Assembly (NCBI GenBank): GCA_945949475.1
Contig: CAMFET010000041.1
Span: 1-6,854, forward strand
Length of the DNA stretch: 6,854 nucleotides
Direction of reading: 5' to 3'
From: an uncultured Phascolarctobacterium sp.
GTDB lineage: Bacteria > Bacillota > Negativicutes > Acidaminococcales > Acidaminococcaceae
This document shows positions 1-5,900 of the stretch, one piece after another. Position 1 is the stretch's first letter; each line of letters starts with the position of its first letter. A program made the translations under genes and the position numbers. Under the pieces are notes generated by a model. That model saw only the letters and a list, made by a program, of their open reading frames with translations. It did no database searches and had not been told where the DNA came from.

Positions 1-889
1 AATTCAAAAACAGGGTTACAAAGGGGGATTGACCGTTGGTGGTCATCAAGGTATTAATTTGGTATTGAATGGTCTGTACGCCACCCTTTAATTCGTAGCG
101 CAGGCGCTCGTTGGTCAAGCGCTCCAGTGTATCGGCATCGATATTGCCTTCACTGGCTTCCAAAATGCTCTTTTTAAATTTATCATAGCTGCGGCGCAAA
201 TACTTGCCCAAGTGGCAAATATCTACGGACTGACCGCCGTATTGGCTGGAGGCTACGGACGCGATAATTTGTGTCATCACGGTACATGCAACCTGAAAGC
301 TTCTGGGGCTTTCGATAAGCTTGCCGTTCATAACAGTGCCGTTATCCAGCATATCACCAATGTTGATCAAGCAGCAGTTAAAAATGGGCTGAATAAAATA
401 ATCTGCATCATGAAAATGCAGCACACCCTCTTCATGTGCCTTGGAGATTTTTTCCGGCAGCATAATGCGCTTGGTCAAATCCTTGGACACCTCGCCAGCA
501 ATCAAATCGCGCTGAGTTGCTGCCATGGTGGCATTTTTATTGGAGTTTTCCTCCATAACATCCTTGTTGCTATTACGAATTAAGGAGAGGATGGATTCGT
601 CGGTGGTGTTGGCCTTGCGGACCAAAGCACGCTGATAGCGGTAGATGATATAGGCCTTAGCAAGCTCAAATTTGCCCTCATCCATCAGGCTGTGCTCCAC
701 CATATCCTGAATATCTTCTACCAAGAGGCGCATGCGATTACGCTCCTGCACATGCTTGGCAATTTTTTGGATTTTATCCTCCTCGATTCTATATTCGGGA
801 TCTACGGCTGCATTTGCCTTTTGAATAGCGACAACTATCTTGCTACCATCAAAATCTACTGTGGTGCCATCGCGCTTAATGACCTTCAT
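1..889 (-). CDS. nrdD: Anaerobic (class III) ribonucleoside-triphosphate reductase, N-terminal part; 3' end beyond the window
   Basis: This gene encodes the glycyl-radical enzyme that reduces ribonucleoside triphosphates to deoxynucleotides under anaerobic conditions; it is activated by the radical-SAM protein NrdG. The first 296 codons are present and open to the window edge. Residues 1 to about 92 form an ATP-cone allosteric domain (MKVIKRDGTTVDFDGSKI at the start, AKAYIIYRYQRALVR at its end). The catalytic barrel then begins, with HFHDADYF at 158-165 and NCCLINIGDML at 171-181, the family's conserved cysteine region. The glycyl-radical site and zinc site lie in the missing C-terminal half. 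The ATG at 887-889 follows an AGGATGGAG ribosome binding site. An ATG inside that site is out of frame. The family typically has about 700 residues, so more than half is outside. An nrdG gene would be expected further left but is not visible. Family assignment is firm. Confidence 0.95.
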   Translation of the reverse strand, partial: MKVIKRDGTTVDFDGSKIVVAIQKANAAVDPEYRIEEDKIQKIAKHVQERNRMRLLVEDIQDMVEHSLMDEGKFELAKAYIIYRYQRALVRKANTTDESILSLIRNSNKDVMEENSNKNATMAATQRDLIAGEVSKDLTKRIMLPEKISKAHEEGVLHFHDADYFIQPIFNCCLINIGDMLDNGTVMNGKLIESPRSFQVACTVMTQIIASVASSQYGGQSVDICHLGKYLRRSYDKFKKSILEASEGNIDADTLERLTNERLRYELKGGVQTIQYQINTLMTTNGQSPFVTLFLN

Positions 890-948
890 CTTGCTCCATC
901 CTTTCTAAAAAACTTCTCTATTACCTGTCAAATATTCTCTAAACAATT

Positions 949-983
949 GCTGCCAAGGGGGTAAGCCCTTCGCCCCACGCAGC
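949..983 (-). other. Stem-loop in the nrdD leader
   Basis: In the predicted nrdD leader, GCTGC (949-953) can pair with GCAGC (979-983), with an inner GGGG (957-960) to CCCC (973-976) helix. A competing local helix, AAGGG (955-959) with CCCTT (966-970), uses overlapping bases. No T-run follows, so it is not an intrinsic terminator. I recognise no riboswitch consensus. It may simply be a structured leader. Confidence 0.35.
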
Positions 984-1007
984 TTCATGAGCACTGTCTA
1001 CAGCTAC

Positions 1008-1049
1008 TCACTTTATATTCTTGACATATTTTACCACAATATGTCGTAG
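1008..1049. promoter_or_regulatory. Two candidate NrdR boxes at the nrdD promoter
   Basis: Compared with the published NrdR box pattern acaCwAtATaTwGtgt, the 16-mers at 1034-1049 (core CAATATGTCG) and 1008-1023 (core CTTTATATTC) each match at about 11 of 16 positions. The first fills most of the spacer between the -35 and -10, and the second sits just past the predicted start point. That placement suits a repressor. The boxes are 26 bp apart rather than the usual 31-32 bp, which weakens the call, and AT-rich promoters give such matches by chance. Confidence 0.35.
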
Positions 1050-1056
1050 GCGTCAA
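1021..1056 (-). promoter_or_regulatory. Promoter of nrdD
   Basis: On the minus strand a -35 TTGACG (1051-1056) is followed by a 17-bp spacer and a -10 TAAAAT (1028-1033), preceded by an extended -10 TGG. Transcription would begin near 1021, giving a leader of about 130 nt before the nrdD start. This is the best sigma-A-type match in the region. The start site itself is inferred. Confidence 0.7.
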
Positions 1057-1087
1057 CGAAAACCTTAACAAGATGTAGTTTTTCCTT

Positions 1088-1102
1088 TGAAAAGACTTTT
1101 CA
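1088..1102. repeat. 15-bp palindrome in the nrdD / transporter intergenic region
   Basis: TGAAAAG and CTTTTCA form a perfect 7-bp inverted repeat around a single central base. It lies about 30 bp upstream of the nrdD -35 and about 140 bp upstream of the transporter promoter. It could be an operator for either divergent gene, but no regulator is identifiable and its AT-rich arms could arise by chance. Confidence 0.35.
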
Positions 1103-1239
1103 TGGGCAGTCTGTTGCACTTTGTGAAAAAAAGGCCATTCTAGGCAGTGCAGTTTACAGCAACGTCCTCACACAAAAAATGTTTCGCACCAAGCTCAGCA
1201 AAAAAAGCCGCTCCAAGCCAAGAAATTAGCCTGTCCCCT

Positions 1240-1268
1240 TTGTATATTAGCACAAAAGATGGTACAAT
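1240..1268 (+). promoter_or_regulatory. Promoter of the EamA-family transporter gene
   Basis: A -35-like TTGTAT (1240-1245), a 17-bp spacer and an extended -10 TGG-TACAAT (-10 hexamer at 1263-1268) predict transcription from about 1275. This leaves a leader of about 34 nt before the ATG at 1309. The -35 matches consensus only at TTG, but the extended -10 compensates. Confidence 0.65.
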
Positions 1269-1308
1269 AGATAGCATCACATTGTTTTGCATTAGGAGTG
1301 TTGCTTAT

Positions 1309-2250
1309 ATGGATAATTCCTCTACTAATAAAAACAGCCTCAGCGGCATGCTGATGCTCACCCTGTGTGCCTTTATTTGGGGCACAGCCTTTATCGCCCA
1401 AAGCGTGGGCGGTGAATATGCCGAGCCCTTAACCTTTAACTGTTCTCGCAGCTTTTTGGCAACTATTTTTCTTTTTTGCTGCTGCCTATTGTTCGATAAA
1501 ATGGCAGGTAAGCCCTTTAAGGTCCTCGGAACTGATGATCCCTCGCTGCGCAGACGCACCATTAAGGGCGGTATTATCTGCGGCATAGCGCTCACGCTGG
1601 CTAGCTTCATGCAGCAGTTGGGCATAATGTATACCACCGTGGGCAAAAGCGGCTTTATCACAGCGCTCTATATTGTGCTGGTGCCTTTTCTAAGCTTTGC
1701 CATTTATCGCACGCGTATTACCCTACTGCAATGCCTGAGCGTCACCATTGCAGCCGTGGGCATGTATTATATCTGCATCAATGAAAGCTTTTCCATAAAT
1801 AAAGGTGATTTTTATACTCTTATCTGTGCCTTTTGCTTTGCCGCGCAAATCATTGCTGTAGATAAATTCATAACTAATTTGGATGGTGTACGCCTCTCCC
1901 TCGTACAATTCATTACCTGCACCCTGCTCAATGGTGTGCTGATGTTTATTTTTGAAACTCCTTCCTTGACCAATGTGCTTCTGGGCTGGCTGCCCATTGC
2001 TTACGCCGGCATTATGTCCAGTGGTGTGGCCTATACACTACAAATTGTAGGCCAAAAGCACTGCAATCCAGTGCTAGCCTGCATGATCATGAGCCTTGAG
2101 TCAGCCTTTGCCCTGCTCAGTGGCTGGCTGCTTTTAGGCCAGGCCATGACGAGTCGCGAAATCCTTGGCTGCGTATTAGTATTTGCAGCCATTATGCTGG
2201 CCCAAATCCCCGCCGAGCTGCTGCCCTGGAGCAAAAAGCAGCCTGCCTAA
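1309..2250 (+). CDS. EamA-family (drug/metabolite transporter superfamily) membrane transporter
   Basis: The 313-residue protein is an integral membrane transporter of the DMT superfamily, with two tandem EamA domains of five membrane helices each. The first spans about residues 13-155, beginning LMLTLCAFIWGTAFIAQ, where WGTAF is typical. The second spans about 166-298, beginning YTLICAFCFAAQ and ending with a hydrophobic helix rich in Ala, Val and Leu. Between helices is the family-like stretch TTVGKSGFITALYIVLVP. Members export or import amino acids, nucleosides or other metabolites; the substrate cannot be read from sequence. The ATG at 1309 is chosen because AGGAG (1294-1298) lies 10 nt upstream. 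The frame stays open back to an ATG at 1147, but that extension is not membrane-like and contains the promoter. The gene stands alone, divergent from nrdD and ending before a hairpin terminator. Confidence 0.9.
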   Translation: MDNSSTNKNSLSGMLMLTLCAFIWGTAFIAQSVGGEYAEPLTFNCSRSFLATIFLFCCCLLFDKMAGKPFKVLGTDDPSLRRRTIKGGIICGIALTLASFMQQLGIMYTTVGKSGFITALYIVLVPFLSFAIYRTRITLLQCLSVTIAAVGMYYICINESFSINKGDFYTLICAFCFAAQIIAVDKFITNLDGVRLSLVQFITCTLLNGVLMFIFETPSLTNVLLGWLPIAYAGIMSSGVAYTLQIVGQKHCNPVLACMIMSLESAFALLSGWLLLGQAMTSREILGCVLVFAAIMLAQIPAELLPWSKKQPA

Positions 2251-2317
2251 GCAATCACGTAAGCCTTGGGCCAAGAACTTAACAGTCAACTAGACAAATA
2301 ACTAAGCAAAAATTACG

Positions 2318-2367
2318 AAAGCCGCTCAGCTACGCATCCTTAGGATACACAGCCAGCGGCTTTTTTG
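2318..2367 (+). terminator. Rho-independent terminator after the transporter gene, possibly bidirectional
   Basis: AAAGCCGCT (2318-2326) pairs with AGCGGCTTT (2355-2363), and an inner helix ATCC/GGAT closes a TTA loop (2336-2346). A run of T residues follows the right arm at 2361-2366. It lies between two converging genes. Read on the minus strand it is followed by a weaker T-rich stretch and could also end transcription of the XRE regulator. Confidence 0.85.
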
Positions 2368-2393
2368 CTTTTTAAATTAGTAGCAGGGAGCTT

Positions 2394-2693
2394 TTACTCC
2401 TTTACTTTTTTCAGCAGTGCGAACAGCTTAACAACGTCCTCAATATCAACATCTTTACTGGACTGCTTCTTCATTTCGCCATCAATATCCACAAACAAAT
2501 CGGCCATAGAAGCCTCCAGCACATCATGCAGCTTCAGCAAATTACTCAAGGTAATGTTGCTGCGTCCACCCTCAATATTACTTAAATGTGCTTGGCTGAT
2601 ACCCATCAGCTTAGCAACCTCATTTTGTCCCAAACCCTTTTGGATACGAATAAGCTTTAACCTGTTTCCTACAAGGCGAATTCTCTCATTCAT
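2394..2693 (-). CDS. XRE/Cro-CI family small transcriptional regulator
   Basis: This 99-residue cytoplasmic DNA-binding protein has an HTH_3 (lambda Cro/CI-like) domain at about residues 10-65. The helix-turn-helix runs through LGQNEVAKLMGISQAHLSNI, followed by EGGRSNITLSNLLKLHDVLE. The recognition helix starts near SQAHLSNIE (33-41). The C-terminal 30 or so residues are charged, end in a Leu/Lys-rich helix (DVVKLFALLKKVKE) and may help dimerisation. The ATG at 2691-2693 is preceded by GAGGAG (2703-2708) at 9 nt spacing. The gene has its own extended -10 promoter and a leader of about 107 nt containing an inverted repeat, which suggests self-regulation (inference). No toxin gene adjoins it, so an antitoxin role is not supported. 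Its regulon is unknown; the SGNH hydrolase and transporter genes are its neighbours. Confidence 0.88.
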   Translation of the reverse strand: MNERIRLVGNRLKLIRIQKGLGQNEVAKLMGISQAHLSNIEGGRSNITLSNLLKLHDVLEASMADLFVDIDGEMKKQSSKDVDIEDVVKLFALLKKVKE

Positions 2694-2722
2694 TCTCGAA
2701 CACTCCTCTTAATCATAATTTA

Positions 2723-2754
2723 TTTGCTTACTAGTTATAAACGCAATAAGCAAA
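2723..2754. repeat. Inverted repeat TTTGCTTA / TAAGCAAA in the XRE regulator leader
   Basis: The 8-bp arms at 2723-2730 and 2747-2754 are perfect inverted copies separated by 16 bp. A further TAAGCAA lies at 2784-2790. The arrangement is what one would expect of an operator bound by a dimeric helix-turn-helix protein, most simply the XRE regulator encoded just downstream. All copies are downstream of the predicted start point, so repression would be by roadblock or by a promoter I have not seen. Confidence 0.4.
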
Positions 2755-2806
2755 ACTTCACTTCATGTCACAGCGAAAAAATGTAAGCAATAGCTATCTT
2801 GAGTGC

Positions 2807-2835
2807 ATTATAACACAAAGCAGCAAAATATACAA
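2807..2835 (-). promoter_or_regulatory. Promoter of the XRE regulator gene
   Basis: On the minus strand a -35-like TTGTAT (2830-2835), a 17-bp spacer and an extended -10 TGT-TATAAT (hexamer at 2807-2812) predict a start near 2800. The -10 hexamer is a perfect consensus. No hairpin terminator is visible between this and the SGNH hydrolase gene upstream, so some read-through from that gene is also possible. Confidence 0.7.
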
Positions 2836-2861
2836 GCAATAAAGTGCAAAATTTTACTTAA

Positions 2862-3416
2862 TCAATTCTTTATCTCTAACCAATTTACTAAATATTCTAC
2901 AGCATAATTTCCCATTGATTCATAAGTTGCAGCCTTAGGATGCACACCATCCAGATAGGCTCGGCTGCGTTCTGCCGCAGTCAAGCCAATGGCGGGCTGC
3001 AAATCCAGCAGCATAGCCTTATTCTTACACAGTAGCTCCACGGCCTGACGCAAATTTAGTAAATGACGGTTCAGCTCCTCTTCGGCGCTAAGCAAGGGCA
3101 TTACTACGCACAAGCTATAGTGCTTTTCCTCACACCACTCTAACAGGCGCTTATAATCAGCTAAAATATGCTCCAAGGAGCGCCCCTGCAGAATATCATT
3201 GGCCCCGCCTAAAAAGAGCACATGGTGCACGTATTGCGGCAGAGCATATTGGCGCATGCGATACAGAATATCATCGCAGCAGTCCCCACAAAGACCATAA
3301 TTAAGCATTTTTATGCTATTGCCTGCAGCCTTTTCTACAGCCGCTGTCCAAGAATACCTAGTGCCAAAGGGAAAGCCCTGCACCAAGCTGTCGCCATAGC
3401 AAGCAATATATTCCAC
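2862..3416 (-). CDS. SGNH/GDSL-family hydrolase (esterase or lipase-like)
   Basis: The 184-residue protein carries all four SGNH blocks. These are YGDSL with nucleophile Ser10, NYGLCGD (39-45) with the block II glycine, GGAND (70-74) with Asn73, and DGVHP (156-160) with the catalytic Asp156 and His159. Such enzymes hydrolyse esters, including lipid, lysophospholipid and sugar-acetyl esters; the substrate is not deducible. With the start used here there is no signal peptide, so it should be cytoplasmic. The start is the GTG at 3414-3416: GGAG (3425-3428) precedes it by 8 nt, the mature fold begins at once (EYIACYGDS), and a promoter lies immediately upstream. The frame continues to a TTG at 3476, but that codon lies inside the -35 element. 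The gene is divergent from the iron-type alcohol dehydrogenase. Family call is firm, start call fairly firm. Confidence 0.88.
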   Translation of the reverse strand: MEYIACYGDSLVQGFPFGTRYSWTAAVEKAAGNSIKMLNYGLCGDCCDDILYRMRQYALPQYVHHVLFLGGANDILQGRSLEHILADYKRLLEWCEEKHYSLCVVMPLLSAEEELNRHLLNLRQAVELLCKNKAMLLDLQPAIGLTAAERSRAYLDGVHPKAATYESMGNYAVEYLVNWLEIKN

Positions 3417-3447
3417 ATTATCCACTCCAACAAATTTATTCACAACA

Positions 3448-3476
3448 ATTATAGCAAAACTTATTCCAACAAGCAA
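3448..3476 (-). promoter_or_regulatory. Promoter of the SGNH hydrolase gene
   Basis: On the minus strand TTGCTT (3471-3476), a 17-bp spacer and an extended -10 TGC-TATAAT (hexamer at 3448-3453) predict a start near 3441. That leaves a leader of about 25 nt to the GTG start with its GGAG site. The upstream TTG start codon of the longer reading frame is part of this -35. Confidence 0.7.
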
Positions 3477-3493
3477 GGTAGGTTTTTGTTTTA

Positions 3494-3530
3494 TAAAAGT
3501 ATATCTCTATTACCTTTACTTATACTTTTA
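3494..3530. repeat. Perfect 10-bp inverted repeat between two divergent promoters
   Basis: TAAAAGTATA (3494-3503) and TATACTTTTA (3521-3530) are exact inverted copies with a 17-bp gap. They lie between the -35 of the SGNH hydrolase gene (18 bp away) and the -35 of the alcohol dehydrogenase gene (26 bp away). There is no T-tail and no gene ends here, so a terminator is unlikely. It is a candidate operator for one or both genes; the binding protein is unknown. Confidence 0.45.
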
Positions 3531-3555
3531 CAAGGCTACGAGCCGGTTAGCTTAT

Positions 3556-3584
3556 TTTACAAAATGCGCTCAGCGTGCTACAAT
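3556..3584 (+). promoter_or_regulatory. Promoter of the iron-type alcohol dehydrogenase gene
   Basis: TTTACA (3556-3561; five of six consensus bases), a 17-bp spacer and an extended -10 TGC-TACAAT (hexamer at 3579-3584) predict a start near 3591 and a leader of about 54 nt. This is one of the strongest promoter matches in the window. Confidence 0.75.
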
Positions 3585-3644
3585 GTTGCTAGTTAGTAAA
3601 ATAGCCGGGACAGCGCTGCTGCTCCCCAAGGAGGCATATTTATA

Positions 3645-4832
3645 ATGGATAGATTTCAATTTTTTGCACCCTCCGAGGTGCTTTTCGGCAAGAACGTAGA
3701 AGCCAAGGTTGGTGAAATGTGCAAAAAATATGGTGCGCACAAGGTGTTAGTACACTTTGGTGGTAACAGCGCTAAAAAATCGGGGCTCTTGGACAGAGTA
3801 TGCGCTAGTCTCGCGCAAGCAGGCTTAGAATACGTGCTCCTAGGCGGCGTAGTTCCCAATCCCCTGCTCAGCAAAATCAATGAGGGCGTCGAGCTGTGCC
3901 GAGCCGAAGGCGTGGACTTTATCCTTGCCGTGGGCGGTGGCAGTGTTATCGACAGCGCCAAGGGCATTGGCTACGGACTCGCCAACGAGGGCGATGTATG
4001 GGATTATTATGAGCGCAAGAAGGCCGTCACCGGCTGTGCCCCCATCGGCGTTGTGCTCACCATCGCTGCTGCCGGTAGCGAAATGAGTAATTCCTCCGTA
4101 GTCACAAAGGATGAGGGGATGCTCAAGCGCGGTCTCACCACCGACTACTGCTATGCTAAATTCTCTCTGCTCAACCCCGAGCTAACCTATACCCTGCCCG
4201 CTTACCAAACTGCCAGTGGCTGCACCGATATCATGGTGCATACCCTAGAGCGTTACTTTACCGGCAAGCAAACTCAGCAGCTGGCCTTGGTTGATAATAT
4301 TGCTGCAGCACTGCTGCGCAACGTAATGCGCAATGCTAAAATCGCCCTCAAGGAGCCTAATAATTACGATGCAAGAGCGGAGATTATGTGGAGCGGCACC
4401 CTGTCCCACAACGGCATCACCGGCGATAGAACCTTGGGTGATTGGGCCTGTCATCAGCTCGAGCATGAGCTGAGCGGTATGTTTGGCGTGGCTCATGGTG
4501 CAGGTCTAGCCGCTGTATGGGGCAGCTGGGCTCGCTATGTCTATAAAGAAAACCCTGCCCGCTTTGCCCAGCTGGCAGTCGATGTTTTTGGCTTACCCTA
4601 TAACTATCGCAATGAAGAGGCTACTGCGCTAGAAGGCATCGCCGCTATGGAAAGCTTCTTCCGCCATATTGGCATGCCCACCACCATTCACGACCTGATT
4701 GGCAGCGAACTAACGGAAGAACAGATTAAGGAATTGGCCCACAAATGCAGCTTCATGAGCACCCGTACCATTGGCCAATTTAAGGTGCTCACCGAAGAGG
4801 ACATGGCGAATATTTATCGAGCTGCTAAATAA
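3645..4832 (+). CDS. Iron-containing alcohol dehydrogenase, butanol dehydrogenase-like
   Basis: This 395-residue cytoplasmic oxidoreductase reduces aldehydes to alcohols with NAD(P)H, or runs the reverse reaction, and probably disposes of reducing power during fermentation. The N-terminal dinucleotide domain shows HFGGNSAKKSGLLD (37-50), which resembles the butanol dehydrogenase / YqhD branch. It also has GGGSVIDSAKG (97-107), the family's cofactor phosphate loop. The helical C-terminal domain has the metal ligands: Asp195 and His199 in GCTDIMVHTLE, His270 in CHQLEHELSG, and His284 in VAHGAG. Length is normal for the family. The ATG at 3645 follows an excellent AAGGAGG (3628-3634) at 10 nt spacing. 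The gene has its own promoter and terminator and so is transcribed alone. No aldehyde dehydrogenase or microcompartment gene is nearby to reveal the substrate, and NADH versus NADPH preference is not settled. Confidence 0.93.
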   Translation: MDRFQFFAPSEVLFGKNVEAKVGEMCKKYGAHKVLVHFGGNSAKKSGLLDRVCASLAQAGLEYVLLGGVVPNPLLSKINEGVELCRAEGVDFILAVGGGSVIDSAKGIGYGLANEGDVWDYYERKKAVTGCAPIGVVLTIAAAGSEMSNSSVVTKDEGMLKRGLTTDYCYAKFSLLNPELTYTLPAYQTASGCTDIMVHTLERYFTGKQTQQLALVDNIAAALLRNVMRNAKIALKEPNNYDARAEIMWSGTLSHNGITGDRTLGDWACHQLEHELSGMFGVAHGAGLAAVWGSWARYVYKENPARFAQLAVDVFGLPYNYRNEEATALEGIAAMESFFRHIGMPTTIHDLIGSELTEEQIKELAHKCSFMSTRTIGQFKVLTEEDMANIYRAAK

Positions 4833-4883
4833 CGCTCCGGGCAGTATTAGAGCCCTATTATAACTACAAAAGCCAAAAAATTT

Positions 4884-4920
4884 ACTCCAGCTGTGCTAAT
4901 AGGCAGCTGGAGTTTTTCTT
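4884..4920 (+). terminator. Rho-independent terminator between the alcohol dehydrogenase gene and uppP
   Basis: ACTCCAGCTG (4884-4893) and CAGCTGGAGT (4904-4913) form a perfect 10-bp stem with a 10-nt loop, followed by a T-rich tail (4913-4920). On the minus strand the stem is followed after a few bases by six T residues, so it can plausibly stop uppP transcripts as well. Confidence 0.9.
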
Positions 4921-4984
4921 AGTGCATTTGTTTCTCTAGCGTTTTCCTAGCATTTTGCAAGTAAAAACAGCTTCATCCTACATT

Positions 4985-5788
4985 TTAAAGATAAAAATAC
5001 CAATAGGTTACGCAGGCTAGCACAATGCGATACCAAGCAAAGCTGGTCAAATCGTATTTGTGCAGGAATTTGAGGAACCAAAGCACTGACCAATAGGCCA
5101 CTACAAAGGAAACCACAAAGCCAATGCCCAAGACAGCCAAATCATCCTGACTTAAGTACGCCAAATTCTTGAGCAAATCATATAGACAAGCGACAAACAT
5201 TAAGGGCACAGCAATCAAAAAAGTGTAGCTAGCAGCAGCCTGACGGGACAGACCTACCAAAAGTCCCCCGGCAATGGTGCTGCCACTGCGAGAAAAGCCC
5301 GGCCACAGAGAGAGAAATTGATAAATACCGACCCAAAGAGCCTGCTTCATAGAAATCTTGTCCACATCATCCACTAGCTCTGCTTCCCTGCCCTTGGTTC
5401 GATGCTCGGCAAACATCAAAAGCACGCCACCCAAGGCCAAGCCAATGGCCACAGTAAAGGGAGAAAAAAGATATTTTTTTATAAAAGGATACAGAAAATA
5501 CGCCAAGCCCATCACAGGGACAATGCCAGCCGCAATATGCCACACCGATAATCCCTTGTGCACATCCCAGCCATCCTTAGTAAAGAAACGGGCAAAGCGC
5601 TCCTTATAGATAAAAATAACGGATAAAATCGCACCCAATTGCACGAAAACATCAAATACATCCGCTACAGGTCCATCAAAGCCCAGCATATGACCTACTA
5701 TGATCATATGTCCCGTGGAAGAAACAGGCAAAAATTCAGTCAGTCCCTCAACGATACCAACAATAACGGCAATTAGATACTGATCCAT
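4985..5788 (-). CDS. uppP: Undecaprenyl-diphosphate phosphatase
   Basis: This 267-residue polytopic membrane protein (UppP/BacA family) dephosphorylates undecaprenyl pyrophosphate to the monophosphate lipid carrier used for peptidoglycan and other envelope polymers. Overexpression of the family is known to raise bacitracin resistance. The two family signatures are present: EGLTEFLPVSSTGH (14-27), with the Glu-rich first active-site loop and its His, and PGFSRSGST (163-171), with the catalytic Arg167 region. Hydrophobic segments fill the rest, including VVSFVVAYWSVLWFLKF near the end. Length is normal. The ATG at 5786-5788 is chosen because AAGGA (5796-5800) precedes it by 7 nt and the usual N-terminus follows. 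The frame extends to a GTG at 5848, but that codon is inside the predicted -35. The gene is monocistronic, converging on the alcohol dehydrogenase gene. Confidence 0.95.
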   Translation of the reverse strand: MDQYLIAVIVGIVEGLTEFLPVSSTGHMIIVGHMLGFDGPVADVFDVFVQLGAILSVIFIYKERFARFFTKDGWDVHKGLSVWHIAAGIVPVMGLAYFLYPFIKKYLFSPFTVAIGLALGGVLLMFAEHRTKGREAELVDDVDKISMKQALWVGIYQFLSLWPGFSRSGSTIAGGLLVGLSRQAAASYTFLIAVPLMFVACLYDLLKNLAYLSQDDLAVLGIGFVVSFVVAYWSVLWFLKFLHKYDLTSFAWYRIVLACVTYWYFYL

Positions 5789-5821
5789 TTTAACATCCTT
5801 TCCATCAAAGTATATCAATTT

Positions 5822-5850
5822 ATTATACGCTTTTTTAGCAAATAACACAA
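5822..5850 (-). promoter_or_regulatory. Promoter of uppP
   Basis: On the minus strand TTGTGT (5845-5850), a 17-bp spacer and a consensus -10 TATAAT (5822-5827) predict a start near 5815 and a leader of about 27 nt. Unlike most other promoters here it has no TGn before the -10. Its -35 matches consensus only at TTG. Confidence 0.6.
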
Positions 5851-5900
5851 CCCAAAGTCACTATTTAGCGTTAACTTTACTTAAGCTTTACTGCCAATAA

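Noticed and set aside
212..964. Two plus-strand open frames (123 and 90 codons) opposite nrdD
   Set aside because: They are antisense to a clear NrdD reading frame, which is continuous on the minus strand with ATP-cone and catalytic motifs. Their own translations resemble no family.
890..1020. Cobalamin, FMN, TPP, ZTP or other known riboswitch in the nrdD leader
   Set aside because: I could find none of the conserved boxes of these classes. Only generic stem-loop potential is present.
1147..1308. N-terminal extension of the transporter frame to an upstream ATG
   Set aside because: The 54 extra residues are polar and not family-like, the promoter lies within the stretch, and the ATG at 1309 has a good AGGAG site.
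2394..2693. XRE protein as the antitoxin of a toxin-antitoxin pair
   Set aside because: There is no short partner gene overlapping or adjacent on the same strand. The neighbours are an SGNH hydrolase and a convergent transporter.
2365..2712. Plus-strand open frame opposite the XRE regulator gene
   Set aside because: It is a Ser/Phe/Leu-rich antisense shadow. The minus strand encodes a recognisable helix-turn-helix protein with a ribosome binding site.
3222..3596. Plus-strand open frame of 124 codons crossing the SGNH gene and the intergenic region
   Set aside because: It overlaps the SGNH hydrolase in antisense and the divergent promoters, has no evident ribosome binding site, and shows no family resemblance.
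3656..4496. Minus-strand and alternative-frame open frames within the alcohol dehydrogenase gene
   Set aside because: They are shadows of a complete, motif-rich dehydrogenase coding sequence.
5358..5609. Plus-strand open frame opposite uppP
   Set aside because: It is antisense to uppP, with low-complexity Ser/Lys-rich content and no supporting signals.
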